Of a stretch of DNA of 24,596 nt, positions 1-7,456 are shown in pieces. Each line of letters begins with the position of its first letter. Positions within the stretch are counted from its first letter, which is position 1. Made by a program: the position numbers and the translations under genes. This DNA comes from Lachnospiraceae bacterium UBA7060. GTDB taxonomy: Bacteria > Bacillota > Clostridia > Lachnospirales > Lachnospiraceae. The notes beneath the pieces are model-generated. The model did no database searches. It was not told the DNA's origin and saw only the letters and a list, made by a program, of their open reading frames with translations. The stretch is from contig DLAA01000126.1 in the NCBI GenBank assembly GCA_002493835.1, positions 1 to 24,596 on the forward strand. Reading direction: 5' to 3'.

Positions 1-1362
1 CCCGGAGGGACGATTTCCCGTATCAAAATAACTGAACATCTCCACTGTCACTTTATTCATATACGTATTCATCGCCTTCACATCGCCCAAAAGCAACGCT
101 TTGATAAAATAGTTATAGTTGGAAGAGGGAATGTCAAACCAGTCCTTCACCATCCGCTTAAACATCACGCGCACTTCGAAGTTTGTCAGCTCCAGCTCGT
201 ATTTCTCCTTCCACTCTCCGAGCTCCGTCTCCTGGATTTCGAAATGTTTCACTTTCAGATAACCGCTCGCAAGCAGAAGGCTCCACACTGCATTCTCCTT
301 TGAGGACAACTGATTAAAAACGATCTGCTCATCTATTTCGGTGCACAGGCTTTCCCCCTGCAGCAGATGTTCAAAAGTCTGCTTGATCTGAGGCGTTCCC
401 TCCCGGATCAGCTTCCCCACAAGGCTGTTGGAACTGGTGTTCGCCCAATATGCACCCACTTTCTTCTTGTCAAGAAAATTGATGATTGACCAGGGATTAT
501 AGATGTCCCTTCTTTTACCAAAAGTAAAACCGTCATACCACCTCTTCACCTGCTGACCACATTCAGATAAACCGTACTCCTCCAAAGCTGTAAATACTTC
601 TTCCTCAGTAAATCCAAAACAATCCGCATACTTCTCCGAGGTCGTTGTCACCACCTCAAGATTATTCAAGTCAGAAAAAATTGATTCCTTGCTGACCCTT
701 GTGATCCCTGTCATCATAGCGCGCTCCAGATACGGATTGGTCTTGAACGTAGAGTTGAACAGGTTTCTGATAAAGGCAGTCAGCTCCCTCCAGTAGCCGT
801 TCACATACGCCTCCTGCATGGGCGTATCGTACTCATCCAGAAGGAGAATGACCTTTTTCCCATAATGCCTCATGAGGAAACCTGACAAGGCATTCAGAGA
901 ATCGACCGCAGCATAATCCTCCATATCTGCCGAAATATTCCTGCAGAATTCTTTTTCCTTCTCACTCAGCTTATCGCTGTCAAGAAGAAAATCAAATTGG
1001 TCGTAGAGTCTGGAAATGATGTGGCACAGCATCTTTCTTGCGCCCTGGTAAGTCGTCTCCTTGACCTTGGCAAAGCTTAAAAAAATAACCGGCCATGTTC
1101 CCTGCATCTTGCGGTAGCTTTCCTCCTGCCAGACAGAAAGTCCTTCAAACAGCTCTCTCCTCCCCGCATACTGCACCGAGAAAAATTTCTCCAGCATACT
1201 CATGTTCAGAGTTTTTCCGAACCGCCTGGGGCGCGCGATCAAGGTTACCTCATCCCCGGACTCCCACCACTCCTTTATCATTTTTGTCTTGTCAACATAA
1301 AAAATATGATTTGTCCGTATCTTTTCAAAGTCCTGCACCCCGATACCCGCTGTCCTAGCCAT
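1..1362 (-). CDS. AAA-ATPase-like / PD-(D/E)XK nuclease family protein, 3' end outside window
   Basis: The frame is open from ATG at 1362 to the window edge, giving 454 codons with no stop. GAGGAG lies 7 nt upstream of the ATG and supports the start. Visible motifs are a Walker A-like RPRRFGKT (residues 44-51), a Walker B VILLLDEYD (171-179), and the family's later WYDGF and NPWSI segments. This matches the widespread AAA-ATPase-like (formerly DUF1703-associated) family, usually a little over 500 residues, whose C-terminal PD-(D/E)XK nuclease-like domain would lie beyond base 1. The family is abundant and multicopy in gut Bacteroidetes and Clostridia. Its biological role is not established, although a selfish-element or defence role has been suggested. 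It lies 85 bp after the fructokinase gene on the same strand, with a hairpin between them, so it is probably a separate unit. I am confident of the family, not the function. Confidence 0.88.
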   Translation of the reverse strand, partial: MARTAGIGVQDFEKIRTNHIFYVDKTKMIKEWWESGDEVTLIARPRRFGKTLNMSMLEKFFSVQYAGRRELFEGLSVWQEESYRKMQGTWPVIFLSFAKVKETTYQGARKMLCHIISRLYDQFDFLLDSDKLSEKEKEFCRNISADMEDYAAVDSLNALSGFLMRHYGKKVILLLDEYDTPMQEAYVNGYWRELTAFIRNLFNSTFKTNPYLERAMMTGITRVSKESIFSDLNNLEVVTTTSEKYADCFGFTEEEVFTALEEYGLSECGQQVKRWYDGFTFGKRRDIYNPWSIINFLDKKKVGAYWANTSSNSLVGKLIREGTPQIKQTFEHLLQGESLCTEIDEQIVFNQLSSKENAVWSLLLASGYLKVKHFEIQETELGEWKEKYELELTNFEVRVMFKRMVKDWFDIPSSNYNYFIKALLLGDVKAMNTYMNKVTVEMFSYFDTGNRPSG

Positions 1363-1408
1363 GCATGCTCTCCTCACCGTCTCAAATTTCCGTCTCCAAT
1401 ATCAGATA

Positions 1409-1429
1409 CGGCGGAGTCACTCTCCGCCG
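1409..1429 (-). terminator. GC-rich stem-loop between fructokinase and AAA-family gene
   Basis: There is a perfect 8-bp inverted repeat, CGGCGGAG / CTCCGCCG, with a 5-nt loop. It lies 18 bp after the fructokinase stop and 46 bp before the next start codon. No clear U-run follows on the minus strand, so it may be a weak terminator, an attenuator or an mRNA-stabilising hairpin. Confidence 0.5.
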
Positions 1430-1447
1430 CTTCCCTACCCGTACCTT

Positions 1448-2323
1448 CTACTGTCTCTCTAACTCCATCATACCCAGCTTTAACGCCCCCATAATGCCCT
1501 GCTTGTCATCCAGGCTCTGCAACACAATATACGTATCCAGATTTTCAATTTCCTCTGTCTTAATATAACCATTCAACAAGGTCTTAAACTTCTCACGCAC
1601 CAATGGCAGAAGCTGCGTCTGGTGCATCACGCCGCCGCCCAGTATGATACGCTGCGGGGAGACCAGCATCGTATAGTTCACAAGCGCCTGCGCGATATAT
1701 TCCGCCTCCATCTCCCAAACCTCTGCTCTGTCTGCAAGCTCATACGCCTTTTTTCCCCATCTTCCCTCAATAGCAGGCCCTGCCGCCAGACTTTCCATAC
1801 AGTTTTTATGAAAGGGGCAGAATCCCTCATAAGTATCGTCTGGAAGCCGGCCCAATAGAACATGCCCTCCCTCCGGATGCATCATGCCGTGCACAAGATT
1901 GCCATCCACAATCACCCCCACACCCACGCCAGTTCCAATCGTGATATAAATACAGCTGTGCAATCCTTTTGCAATCCCCCAGGTGTACTCTCCCAGTGCA
2001 GAGCCATTGACATCCGTGTCAAATCCCACAGGCACATCCAGCTCCTTTTGAAACGCCCCCACGATATCAAAATTCTGCCATGCCAGCTTCGGCGTCGTTG
2101 TAATATGACCGTATGTCTTAGAATCTCTGTCCACGTCAATAGGCCCAAAACAACCGATACCGAGCGCCTCTATTCCCTTCCCCTCAAAAAAAGAAAGAAG
2201 TTTTGGCATAGTGATCTTTGGTGTCTCAGTAGGAATAGAAACCTGCTCTATGATTTCCCCACTCTCATTGCCTATGGCGCACACCATCTTCGTGCCTCCT
2301 GCTTCCAGTGCTCCCAGTATCAT
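1448..2323 (-). CDS. scrK: ROK-family fructokinase
   Basis: The 291-residue cytoplasmic sugar kinase is expected to phosphorylate fructose to fructose-6-phosphate with ATP. The N-terminal phosphate-binding loop is GALEAGGTK (residues 4-12). The catalytic Asp is D104 in the DTDVNGSALGE segment. A second glycine-rich stretch, TIGTGVGVGV, spans 128-137. The ROK zinc site is present as H154 plus C169-x2-H172-x2-C175. Length and motif spacing match ScrK of streptococci and GmuE/YdhR of Bacillus subtilis, the fructokinase branch of ROK rather than glucokinase or NagC-type repressors. No N-terminal HTH is present. AAGGAGG lies 8 nt before the ATG. It follows the FAD dehydrogenase gene by 45 bp, so they are probably co-transcribed, although no pathway link is obvious. 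No sucrose transporter or hydrolase is nearby. Mannose or other hexose specificity cannot be excluded. Confidence 0.88.
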   Translation of the reverse strand: MILGALEAGGTKMVCAIGNESGEIIEQVSIPTETPKITMPKLLSFFEGKGIEALGIGCFGPIDVDRDSKTYGHITTTPKLAWQNFDIVGAFQKELDVPVGFDTDVNGSALGEYTWGIAKGLHSCIYITIGTGVGVGVIVDGNLVHGMMHPEGGHVLLGRLPDDTYEGFCPFHKNCMESLAAGPAIEGRWGKKAYELADRAEVWEMEAEYIAQALVNYTMLVSPQRIILGGGVMHQTQLLPLVREKFKTLLNGYIKTEEIENLDTYIVLQSLDDKQGIMGALKLGMMELERQ

Positions 2324-2368
2324 ACGAATATCCTCCTTGTCTAATAAGTTTATTCCTTCTCATCACAG

Positions 2369-3745
2369 CTATTCGCCCAATGCCCTGTCAATCTCTCTCG
2401 CCACAAACACGCCGCTGGCAGATGCATGAGACAGAGAATGTGTCACACCACTGCCATCTCCAATAATATAGAGTCCCTTATGTTTCGTCTCGAGATGTTC
2501 ATCGATCTCCACTTCCATATTATAAAATTTGACCTCCACACCATAGAGCAGCGTATCGTCATTGGCGGTACCCGGTGCGATCTTATCGAGCGCATAAATC
2601 ATCTCGATAATACCATCCAAAATGCGCTTCGGGAGAACAAGACTTAAATCTCCTGGTGTTGCGGCAAGAGTCGGCTCAATCACTCCCTCCTCAATCCGCT
2701 TCGCATTGCTGCGTCTGCCCCGCACCAGATCACCAAACCGCTGTACAATCACGCCGCCGCCCAGCATATTGGACAGCCTTGCGATACTCTCACCATAACC
2801 GTTACTGTCCTTAAATGGCTCTGAAAAGTGTTTCGCCACCAGCAGGGCAAAATTGGTATTTTCTGTCTGTTTCTCCGCACCCTCATAACTATGGCCGTTC
2901 ACCGTCACGATGCCATTCGTATTCTCGTTGACCACAATACCGTGGGGATTCATACAGAAAGTTCTCACATTATCCTCAAACTTCTCCGTGCGGTAGACAA
3001 TCTTGCTCTCATAGAGTTCATCTGTCAGATGGGAAAAAATCACTGCGGGGATCTCCACACGCACACCGATATCCACTCGGTTTGACTTTGTGTGAATAGA
3101 AAGCTCCTCACAGACTTTTTCCATCCATTTGCTGCCGCTGCGTCCCACGGATATAACGCACTTGTCACATTCATAAGCGCCCTTATCTGCGATCACACGG
3201 AAGCCCTCCTGTGTGCGCTCTACCGATTTGATCGGCGTATCGAAAAAGAACGTTACCTTATCCTTCAATTCAGCGAATAAATTTTTCAGTACAATATAAT
3301 TGATATCCGTTCCCAGATGGCGTACAGAGGCATCCAGCAGATTGAGGTTATTCTGCAGGCACAGTTTCTTGAAATGCGTACCTGCTGTGGAATAGAGTTT
3401 CGTGCCCTCGCCGCCGTAACGCATATTGATCTCGTCCACATAGCGCATCAACTCTATTGCCTGTCTCTTACCCACATGCTCATGCAGTGTACCGCCAAAA
3501 TCGTTAGTGATATTATATTTCCCGTCAGAAAAAGCGCCTGCACCGCCAAAGCCGCTCATAATCGAACAGCTTGGACAGCCCACACAGGATTTTACCTTAT
3601 CCCCGTCTATGGGACAGTGCCTCTTTTCCAACGGATGTCCCGATTCAAACACCGCTATATCAAGCTCCGGTCTTTTCTGTGTCAGTTCATAGGCAGAATA
3701 AATACCTCCCGGTCCCGCACCAATGATAATCACATCATATTTCAT
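2369..3745 (-). CDS. FAD-dependent dehydrogenase (COG2509-type NAD(P)/FAD oxidoreductase)
   Basis: The 458-residue soluble flavoprotein has an N-terminal Rossmann motif, VIIIGAGPGGIYSAYEL (residues 5-21). A cysteine-rich stretch follows (CPIDGDKVKSCVGCPSC), then SGFGGAGAFSDGKYN. The C-terminal FAD-binding segment YIIGDGSGVTHSLSHASASG is typical of the uncharacterised FAD-dependent dehydrogenases grouped as COG2509. Substrate and physiological acceptor are unknown for this family. The conserved cysteines near the N-terminus may be redox-active or structural, which is inference. The start is supported by GGGAGG 6 nt before the ATG. It is the first gene of a likely two-gene unit with the fructokinase. 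Confidence 0.85.
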   Translation of the reverse strand: MKYDVIIIGAGPGGIYSAYELTQKRPELDIAVFESGHPLEKRHCPIDGDKVKSCVGCPSCSIMSGFGGAGAFSDGKYNITNDFGGTLHEHVGKRQAIELMRYVDEINMRYGGEGTKLYSTAGTHFKKLCLQNNLNLLDASVRHLGTDINYIVLKNLFAELKDKVTFFFDTPIKSVERTQEGFRVIADKGAYECDKCVISVGRSGSKWMEKVCEELSIHTKSNRVDIGVRVEIPAVIFSHLTDELYESKIVYRTEKFEDNVRTFCMNPHGIVVNENTNGIVTVNGHSYEGAEKQTENTNFALLVAKHFSEPFKDSNGYGESIARLSNMLGGGVIVQRFGDLVRGRRSNAKRIEEGVIEPTLAATPGDLSLVLPKRILDGIIEMIYALDKIAPGTANDDTLLYGVEVKFYNMEVEIDEHLETKHKGLYIIGDGSGVTHSLSHASASGVFVAREIDRALGE

Positions 3746-3857
3746 AAGGATCCTCCCTCCCCGGGACTCTGATATTCTTTAATATAATAATATAAGTCCT
3801 ATTTCATCCTACCATAAACAGAAAAACGGAGCAATGAAAACATCTTCTATCAGCTGT

Positions 3858-4721
3858 TTAAAACTTTCCACCGCCGCCGCCATGCTTGGCGCCGGAAGAA
3901 GATATATGCGTCTTGGAGCCGCCCGTAGGCCTTGGAGGACTTGAAGGGGCTGTACTGACCGGCTTGCTTTCCTGCTCTTTCTTTTTTCGTTCGACTTTTT
4001 TGTAAAGAAACAGGTCATTCTTTTTCGTCAGCTGCAGACTGCCCTGTTTCATATAATCGCTGGCCGTTGACTGGCCAAACACCGACTTTAACTGCAGCCT
4101 CATCATTCCCGTCGCAATCAGCGCTATGACAAATGCAATTGCAAATGCTAAGATAAAATTCCCGGCAAAATAGGTAACCGGATCCGTCGGCATATTATCA
4201 ATATCGTAAGGCTGTCCGTTCTTTGCCTGCGTTATGAAATCATCACACAGATTGGCAAAAGTTGTGAATGCCGCCGCGTACTCGCCCTCGCTTAGATCAA
4301 ACTGGAACTCTTCGGCAATATATTCCCGTCCCGCGTCGGTGACCGCCGTTATGCCGTATCCTCTCGTCGTTATGTGCCAGTCTCTCTCCGCCATACTGAT
4401 CAGAAAAAGAATGCCGTCCCGCTCGTCTCCGAACCCGTAGCCATTGTAATCAAAAAAGTCGTCAGCATATACCTCAGCGGTCTCGCCTTCCATCGATTCT
4501 ACCGTGACCACCACAATATCTACCTGCTGTCTTTCGCTGATCTCATCCAGCAAGTCCGACAATTCGGATTCTTCGCTGTCCGAAAGCAGATCAGCCATGT
4601 CCGAAAGCCTTGGCAGATCATCAGCCGCAGACACCGGGAGCGCTAAAATTGCAGGCGCCACTACGGCCAGCAGCAGTGCCGCAAGCATACCGGCCAATCT
4701 TTTATTCCATATCCTCATCAT
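3858..4721 (-). CDS. TPM-domain membrane protein (YdjH/YgcG-like)
   Basis: I chose the start MMRIWNKRLAG because AAGGGGGTG lies just upstream; an in-frame TTG further upstream would overlap the preceding gene. The product is 287 residues. An N-terminal signal peptide (about 1-32) precedes an extracytoplasmic TPM domain (about 33-170) with DILFLISMAERDWHITTRGYG-like features. A transmembrane helix (about 184-206) and a charged cytoplasmic tail ending in a glycine-rich AKHGGGGGKF follow. The TPM (TLP18.3/Psb32/MOLO-1) fold and glycine-rich tail are typical of YgcG-like envelope proteins. In Bacillus subtilis the equivalent YdjH acts with YdjG and YdjI in membrane recruitment of the phage-shock system. 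It lies 10 bp after the zinc-ribbon gene, so the two are one operon. Its biochemical activity is not established. Confidence 0.85.
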   Translation of the reverse strand: MMRIWNKRLAGMLAALLLAVVAPAILALPVSAADDLPRLSDMADLLSDSEESELSDLLDEISERQQVDIVVVTVESMEGETAEVYADDFFDYNGYGFGDERDGILFLISMAERDWHITTRGYGITAVTDAGREYIAEEFQFDLSEGEYAAAFTTFANLCDDFITQAKNGQPYDIDNMPTDPVTYFAGNFILAFAIAFVIALIATGMMRLQLKSVFGQSTASDYMKQGSLQLTKKNDLFLYKKVERKKKEQESKPVSTAPSSPPRPTGGSKTHISSSGAKHGGGGGKF

Positions 4722-4731
4722 TCGCACCCCC

Positions 4732-5814
4732 TTACAACACCCAGAGCAGAGATAAAAGGGCAAACAATCCCATGCCGATAATTCCCGTCAGCCCAAACAG
4801 GTATTTTTTGTACGCTGCCTTGTCTAACGGCAGGTCGCCCACCATCCTGCCTGTCTGTCCATTCATGGCAAACAAATAGTTCTGTCCATTCCATGCCGTA
4901 CTCAAAAGCCATACCGGCAGCAGCGCATATGTCACTTTGGCATCCTGCAGCTGAATACTGCTGGCTTCCCTTTTCACTGTCGAATAACCCTTGACAGTGT
5001 CGTCAAAAATCTTCTCCGTGGTTTTCCTGATTCGTTCGTTGACACGCTCCATGCTCTGCTTTTCGTCCACATCATATTTATCTGCCAGATAGCCTGCCAG
5101 ATACGCGGTTTGAAAATCTACCGCCTCCGAAAAATCATAGGGTTCAATGGATTCCATCAGCTTATCAGACATTCTGACGGAACCGTCCACAGGAACCTTT
5201 TCAAAATCCACCTTGCCGCCCCGGCTTACCGCATAAAACTTAGTCTCTTCGTAATTATATTCATCGTCACTCCATACACGGGTTTTTGTCGCGGTATAGC
5301 GCGCATTGACATCAGTGCTTGTATCAAACAGCCAGAAAGGCACATATATCCCTTTCACTTCATCAATATGATTCTCGTCCTTAAACACTTTCGGAAGCAG
5401 ACGCTTCCCTTCACAATGCTTCCGAAAAGTTTCCTTTGCCGCCTTTTTATCCTTCTTAAACGGAATTACAATGTCAGGCTTCAACGCACCGGAAAGCTGT
5501 CCCATCATAACGACCGGGTTGCCGCAAAATGGACAGGAAGTGGCTGCCGTATTCTCGTCACAGGCAATCTCACCGCCACAGGAATGGCAGACGTAGGCAC
5601 GCAGTCCATCAGACTCACCCTCCTGCCACTCCTCTGAGGCCATCTCCCAGTTCATGTCGTCCTCCTGATCGTTTTTCAGTTCACTGTCATAACTTGCCAG
5701 CGTTTCCACGTCAAATTCCGTTTCACAGAAAGGACATTTCATTTTCTGTATCGTACTATCAAAGGCAATGGCACCGCCGCAGCACGGACATTTGTATTCT
5801 TGTATTGCCGCCAT
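4732..5814 (-). CDS. TFIIB-type zinc-ribbon membrane protein (YdjG-like)
   Basis: The start is set at MAAIQEYKCPCC because AGGAGG immediately precedes that ATG, and the in-frame ATG five codons upstream would include the ribosome binding site in the coding region. The product is 360 residues. It has two zinc ribbons: C9-x2-C12 with C27-x2-C30, and C76-x2-C79 with C94-x2-C97. A long mixed domain with no recognisable enzyme motif follows, then one C-terminal membrane helix (about 340-360) ending at the stop. Such proteins are often labelled 'TFIIB-type zinc ribbon-containing' or, misleadingly, as primosomal N'-like. Gene neighbourhood (SPFH upstream, TPM protein downstream) and architecture match Bacillus subtilis YdjG, a membrane partner in the Psp-type response. 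Helicase motifs are absent, so a replication role is unlikely. Confidence 0.83.
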   Translation of the reverse strand: MAAIQEYKCPCCGGAIAFDSTIQKMKCPFCETEFDVETLASYDSELKNDQEDDMNWEMASEEWQEGESDGLRAYVCHSCGGEIACDENTAATSCPFCGNPVVMMGQLSGALKPDIVIPFKKDKKAAKETFRKHCEGKRLLPKVFKDENHIDEVKGIYVPFWLFDTSTDVNARYTATKTRVWSDDEYNYEETKFYAVSRGGKVDFEKVPVDGSVRMSDKLMESIEPYDFSEAVDFQTAYLAGYLADKYDVDEKQSMERVNERIRKTTEKIFDDTVKGYSTVKREASSIQLQDAKVTYALLPVWLLSTAWNGQNYLFAMNGQTGRMVGDLPLDKAAYKKYLFGLTGIIGMGLFALLSLLWVL

Positions 5815-5871
5815 CGTGCTCCTCCTCATTTTTAAATTTATATAATTCTTGTTATGTTTTCACAATGCCCG

Positions 5872-7224
5872 TCAGCGAACATCGTTTTCGTCAAACACAT
5901 CTCCGCACTCCGGACAGAATTTAGGCGGATGCGCTGGATCTTCCGGCTCCCACCCACACTTATCACACCGATAGAGCGGTGCGCCCGCCGGCTTCTTTGC
6001 CCCGCACTCCGGACAGAATTTTCCTTTGTTGACGGCTCCGCAGGCGCATTTCCAGCCATCGTTGTTTTTCGGCCTCGGCGACCCGCATTCTTGACAGAAC
6101 TTCCCTGTCGCTTCCGCACCGCAGGCACATTTCCAAGTATCCGCCCGTGCCGGCTGCTGCTTTGCGGCCTGCGGCTGGCCCGGCTGCTGAGCTTGTGGCT
6201 GTGCTGCCTGTCGCTGTTGTCCCATCGCAAGCAGATCCTGAGCGTTCGCACCGCCTCCGGCATTCATAGCCATCCCCATGCCCATAAAACCTGTCATCGC
6301 TCCAGCAGCGTTGGATGCCGCCGCTTTCATGGCATCCGCCTGGGCGCCTGCCAGCGCTGCCCCGGCCATAGCCGGATTCTGCAATACTGCTGTGCGCTGT
6401 AACTGCTTGATCATCTCCGCATCTTCCGGAGGCAGAGTGACAGAACCAAGCGCAATGCTGACTACCTTCAGGCCGCGCAATTCACCCCATTTTTCCGAAA
6501 GTGCGGTATTCATCGCCTCTTCCAGCTCTGTATTATGGGAAACAATCTGATTCGGACGCAGCTCCAGATCTGAAAGTCTGCCAAACGCAGGCTGAAGTGC
6601 ACTGATAAATTCCATTTTCAGCTGACCATCCAGCTCGCTGCGCTCATAATCTTGTGCCACATTGCCGCAGACATTCGTGTAAAACAACAATGGATCAGCT
6701 ATTTTGTAGGAATAAACCCCTGAACAGCGAACAGAGACATCCACATCCAGACCAATCTTAGAATCTACCACGCGGAAAGGAATCGGGTTCGGCGTTCCAA
6801 ATTTATTATCCACCAGCTCTTTTGTATTAAAGTAATACACCCGCTGGTCCTTTCCGGTATCACCGCCAAAGGTAAAACGCTTTCCAACCGTCCCAAAAGT
6901 CTCCCTGATGCCTTCTCCAAGGCTTCCTGTGAAAATACTCGGTTCCGTAGACGTATCATATTTAAATTCTCCCGGCTCCGCACATACTTCCACAATTTCT
7001 CCCTGTTCTACAATAATCATGCACTGGCCATCTGCCACAGCAATCATGCTGCCATTGGAAATGATATTATCATTTCCCTTTGTGTTGGAAGAACGGGAAC
7101 TCGTGCGTTTCTTCCCCTTTGTGACCATGACATCCTTGTCCATCGCTTCGCAGTAGAAAAACTCCTTCCACTGATCCGCAAATGTCCCTCCTAATGCGCC
7201 CATTCCGGCTTTAATCAATCCCAT
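5872..7224 (-). CDS. SPFH-domain protein with C-terminal zinc ribbons (YdjI-like)
   Basis: The 450-residue protein carries an SPFH/prohibitin-like region over about residues 35-280. This is followed by an Ala/Met/Gly-rich stretch (285-330) and a Gln/Pro/Ala linker (335-360). The C-terminus has three short zinc-ribbon units: C366/C368-C377/C380, C393/C395-C404/C407 and C420/C423-C437/C440. There is no clear transmembrane helix, so membrane attachment probably depends on partners, as known for YdjI of Bacillus subtilis, which links PspA to the membrane through YdjG/YdjH. AAAGGAG lies 8 nt before the ATG. It is the first gene of a three-gene operon with the zinc-ribbon membrane protein (57-bp gap) and the TPM protein. 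A predicted regulated promoter and a structured leader lie upstream. No pspA gene is present in this window. Older databases call this family 'virion core protein-like', which is not informative. Confidence 0.87.
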   Translation of the reverse strand: MGLIKAGMGALGGTFADQWKEFFYCEAMDKDVMVTKGKKRTSSRSSNTKGNDNIISNGSMIAVADGQCMIIVEQGEIVEVCAEPGEFKYDTSTEPSIFTGSLGEGIRETFGTVGKRFTFGGDTGKDQRVYYFNTKELVDNKFGTPNPIPFRVVDSKIGLDVDVSVRCSGVYSYKIADPLLFYTNVCGNVAQDYERSELDGQLKMEFISALQPAFGRLSDLELRPNQIVSHNTELEEAMNTALSEKWGELRGLKVVSIALGSVTLPPEDAEMIKQLQRTAVLQNPAMAGAALAGAQADAMKAAASNAAGAMTGFMGMGMAMNAGGGANAQDLLAMGQQRQAAQPQAQQPGQPQAAKQQPARADTWKCACGAEATGKFCQECGSPRPKNNDGWKCACGAVNKGKFCPECGAKKPAGAPLYRCDKCGWEPEDPAHPPKFCPECGDVFDENDVR

Positions 7225-7261
7225 AATATAAACTCCTTTCTCCTATATTAAGAGCACACCA

Positions 7262-7343
7262 CTGCTCTATGTCAGAGCAGGTTACTGCAATGACACGCGA
7301 TGAGAAATTTGTGTGCTGTTTACAGCACTGCGATTCTCTCATC
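7262..7343 (-). promoter_or_regulatory. Structured 5' leader of the SPFH operon
   Basis: The predicted leader contains several perfect inverted repeats. GATGAGA (7299-7305) pairs with TCTCATC (7337-7343), enclosing GTGCTG-TTTA-CAGCAC (7313-7328). A separate 7-bp hairpin is CTGCTCT/AGAGCAG (7262-7268 with 7274-7280). The CTGCTCT arm can instead pair with AGAGCA at 7251-7256, close to the ribosome binding site, so two mutually exclusive hairpins are possible. No known riboswitch consensus was recognised. Confidence 0.4.
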
Positions 7344-7370
7344 TGCGATCAGGGCATAACATATGAAAAC

Positions 7371-7439
7371 AGTGTAGCGTACTTGTACATAAAAATGGAT
7401 ATTTCCACATGAAACGACCTTTATTTGCACCGAATCGCC
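7371..7439 (-). promoter_or_regulatory. Predicted LytTR-type direct-repeat promoter of the SPFH operon
   Basis: On the minus strand GGCGATTC (7439-7432) and GTCGTTTC (7418-7411) form direct repeats with a 21-bp period. ATGTGGAAA follows, and the -10-like TACACT lies at 7376-7371, starting exactly 42 nt after the start of the second repeat. The same layout occurs upstream of the giant surface-protein gene. Two short direct repeats about one to two helical turns apart are the known site type for LytTR-domain regulators. No good -35 box is seen, which fits an activator-dependent promoter. The start point would be near 7364. Confidence 0.55.
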
Positions 7440-7456
7440 CATTCAGGCAAAAATCT

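Noticed and set aside
4722..4763. Upstream TTG start for the TPM-domain gene
   Set aside because: It would overlap the preceding gene and put extra residues before the signal peptide. The MMRIW start has a good ribosome binding site right after the previous stop.
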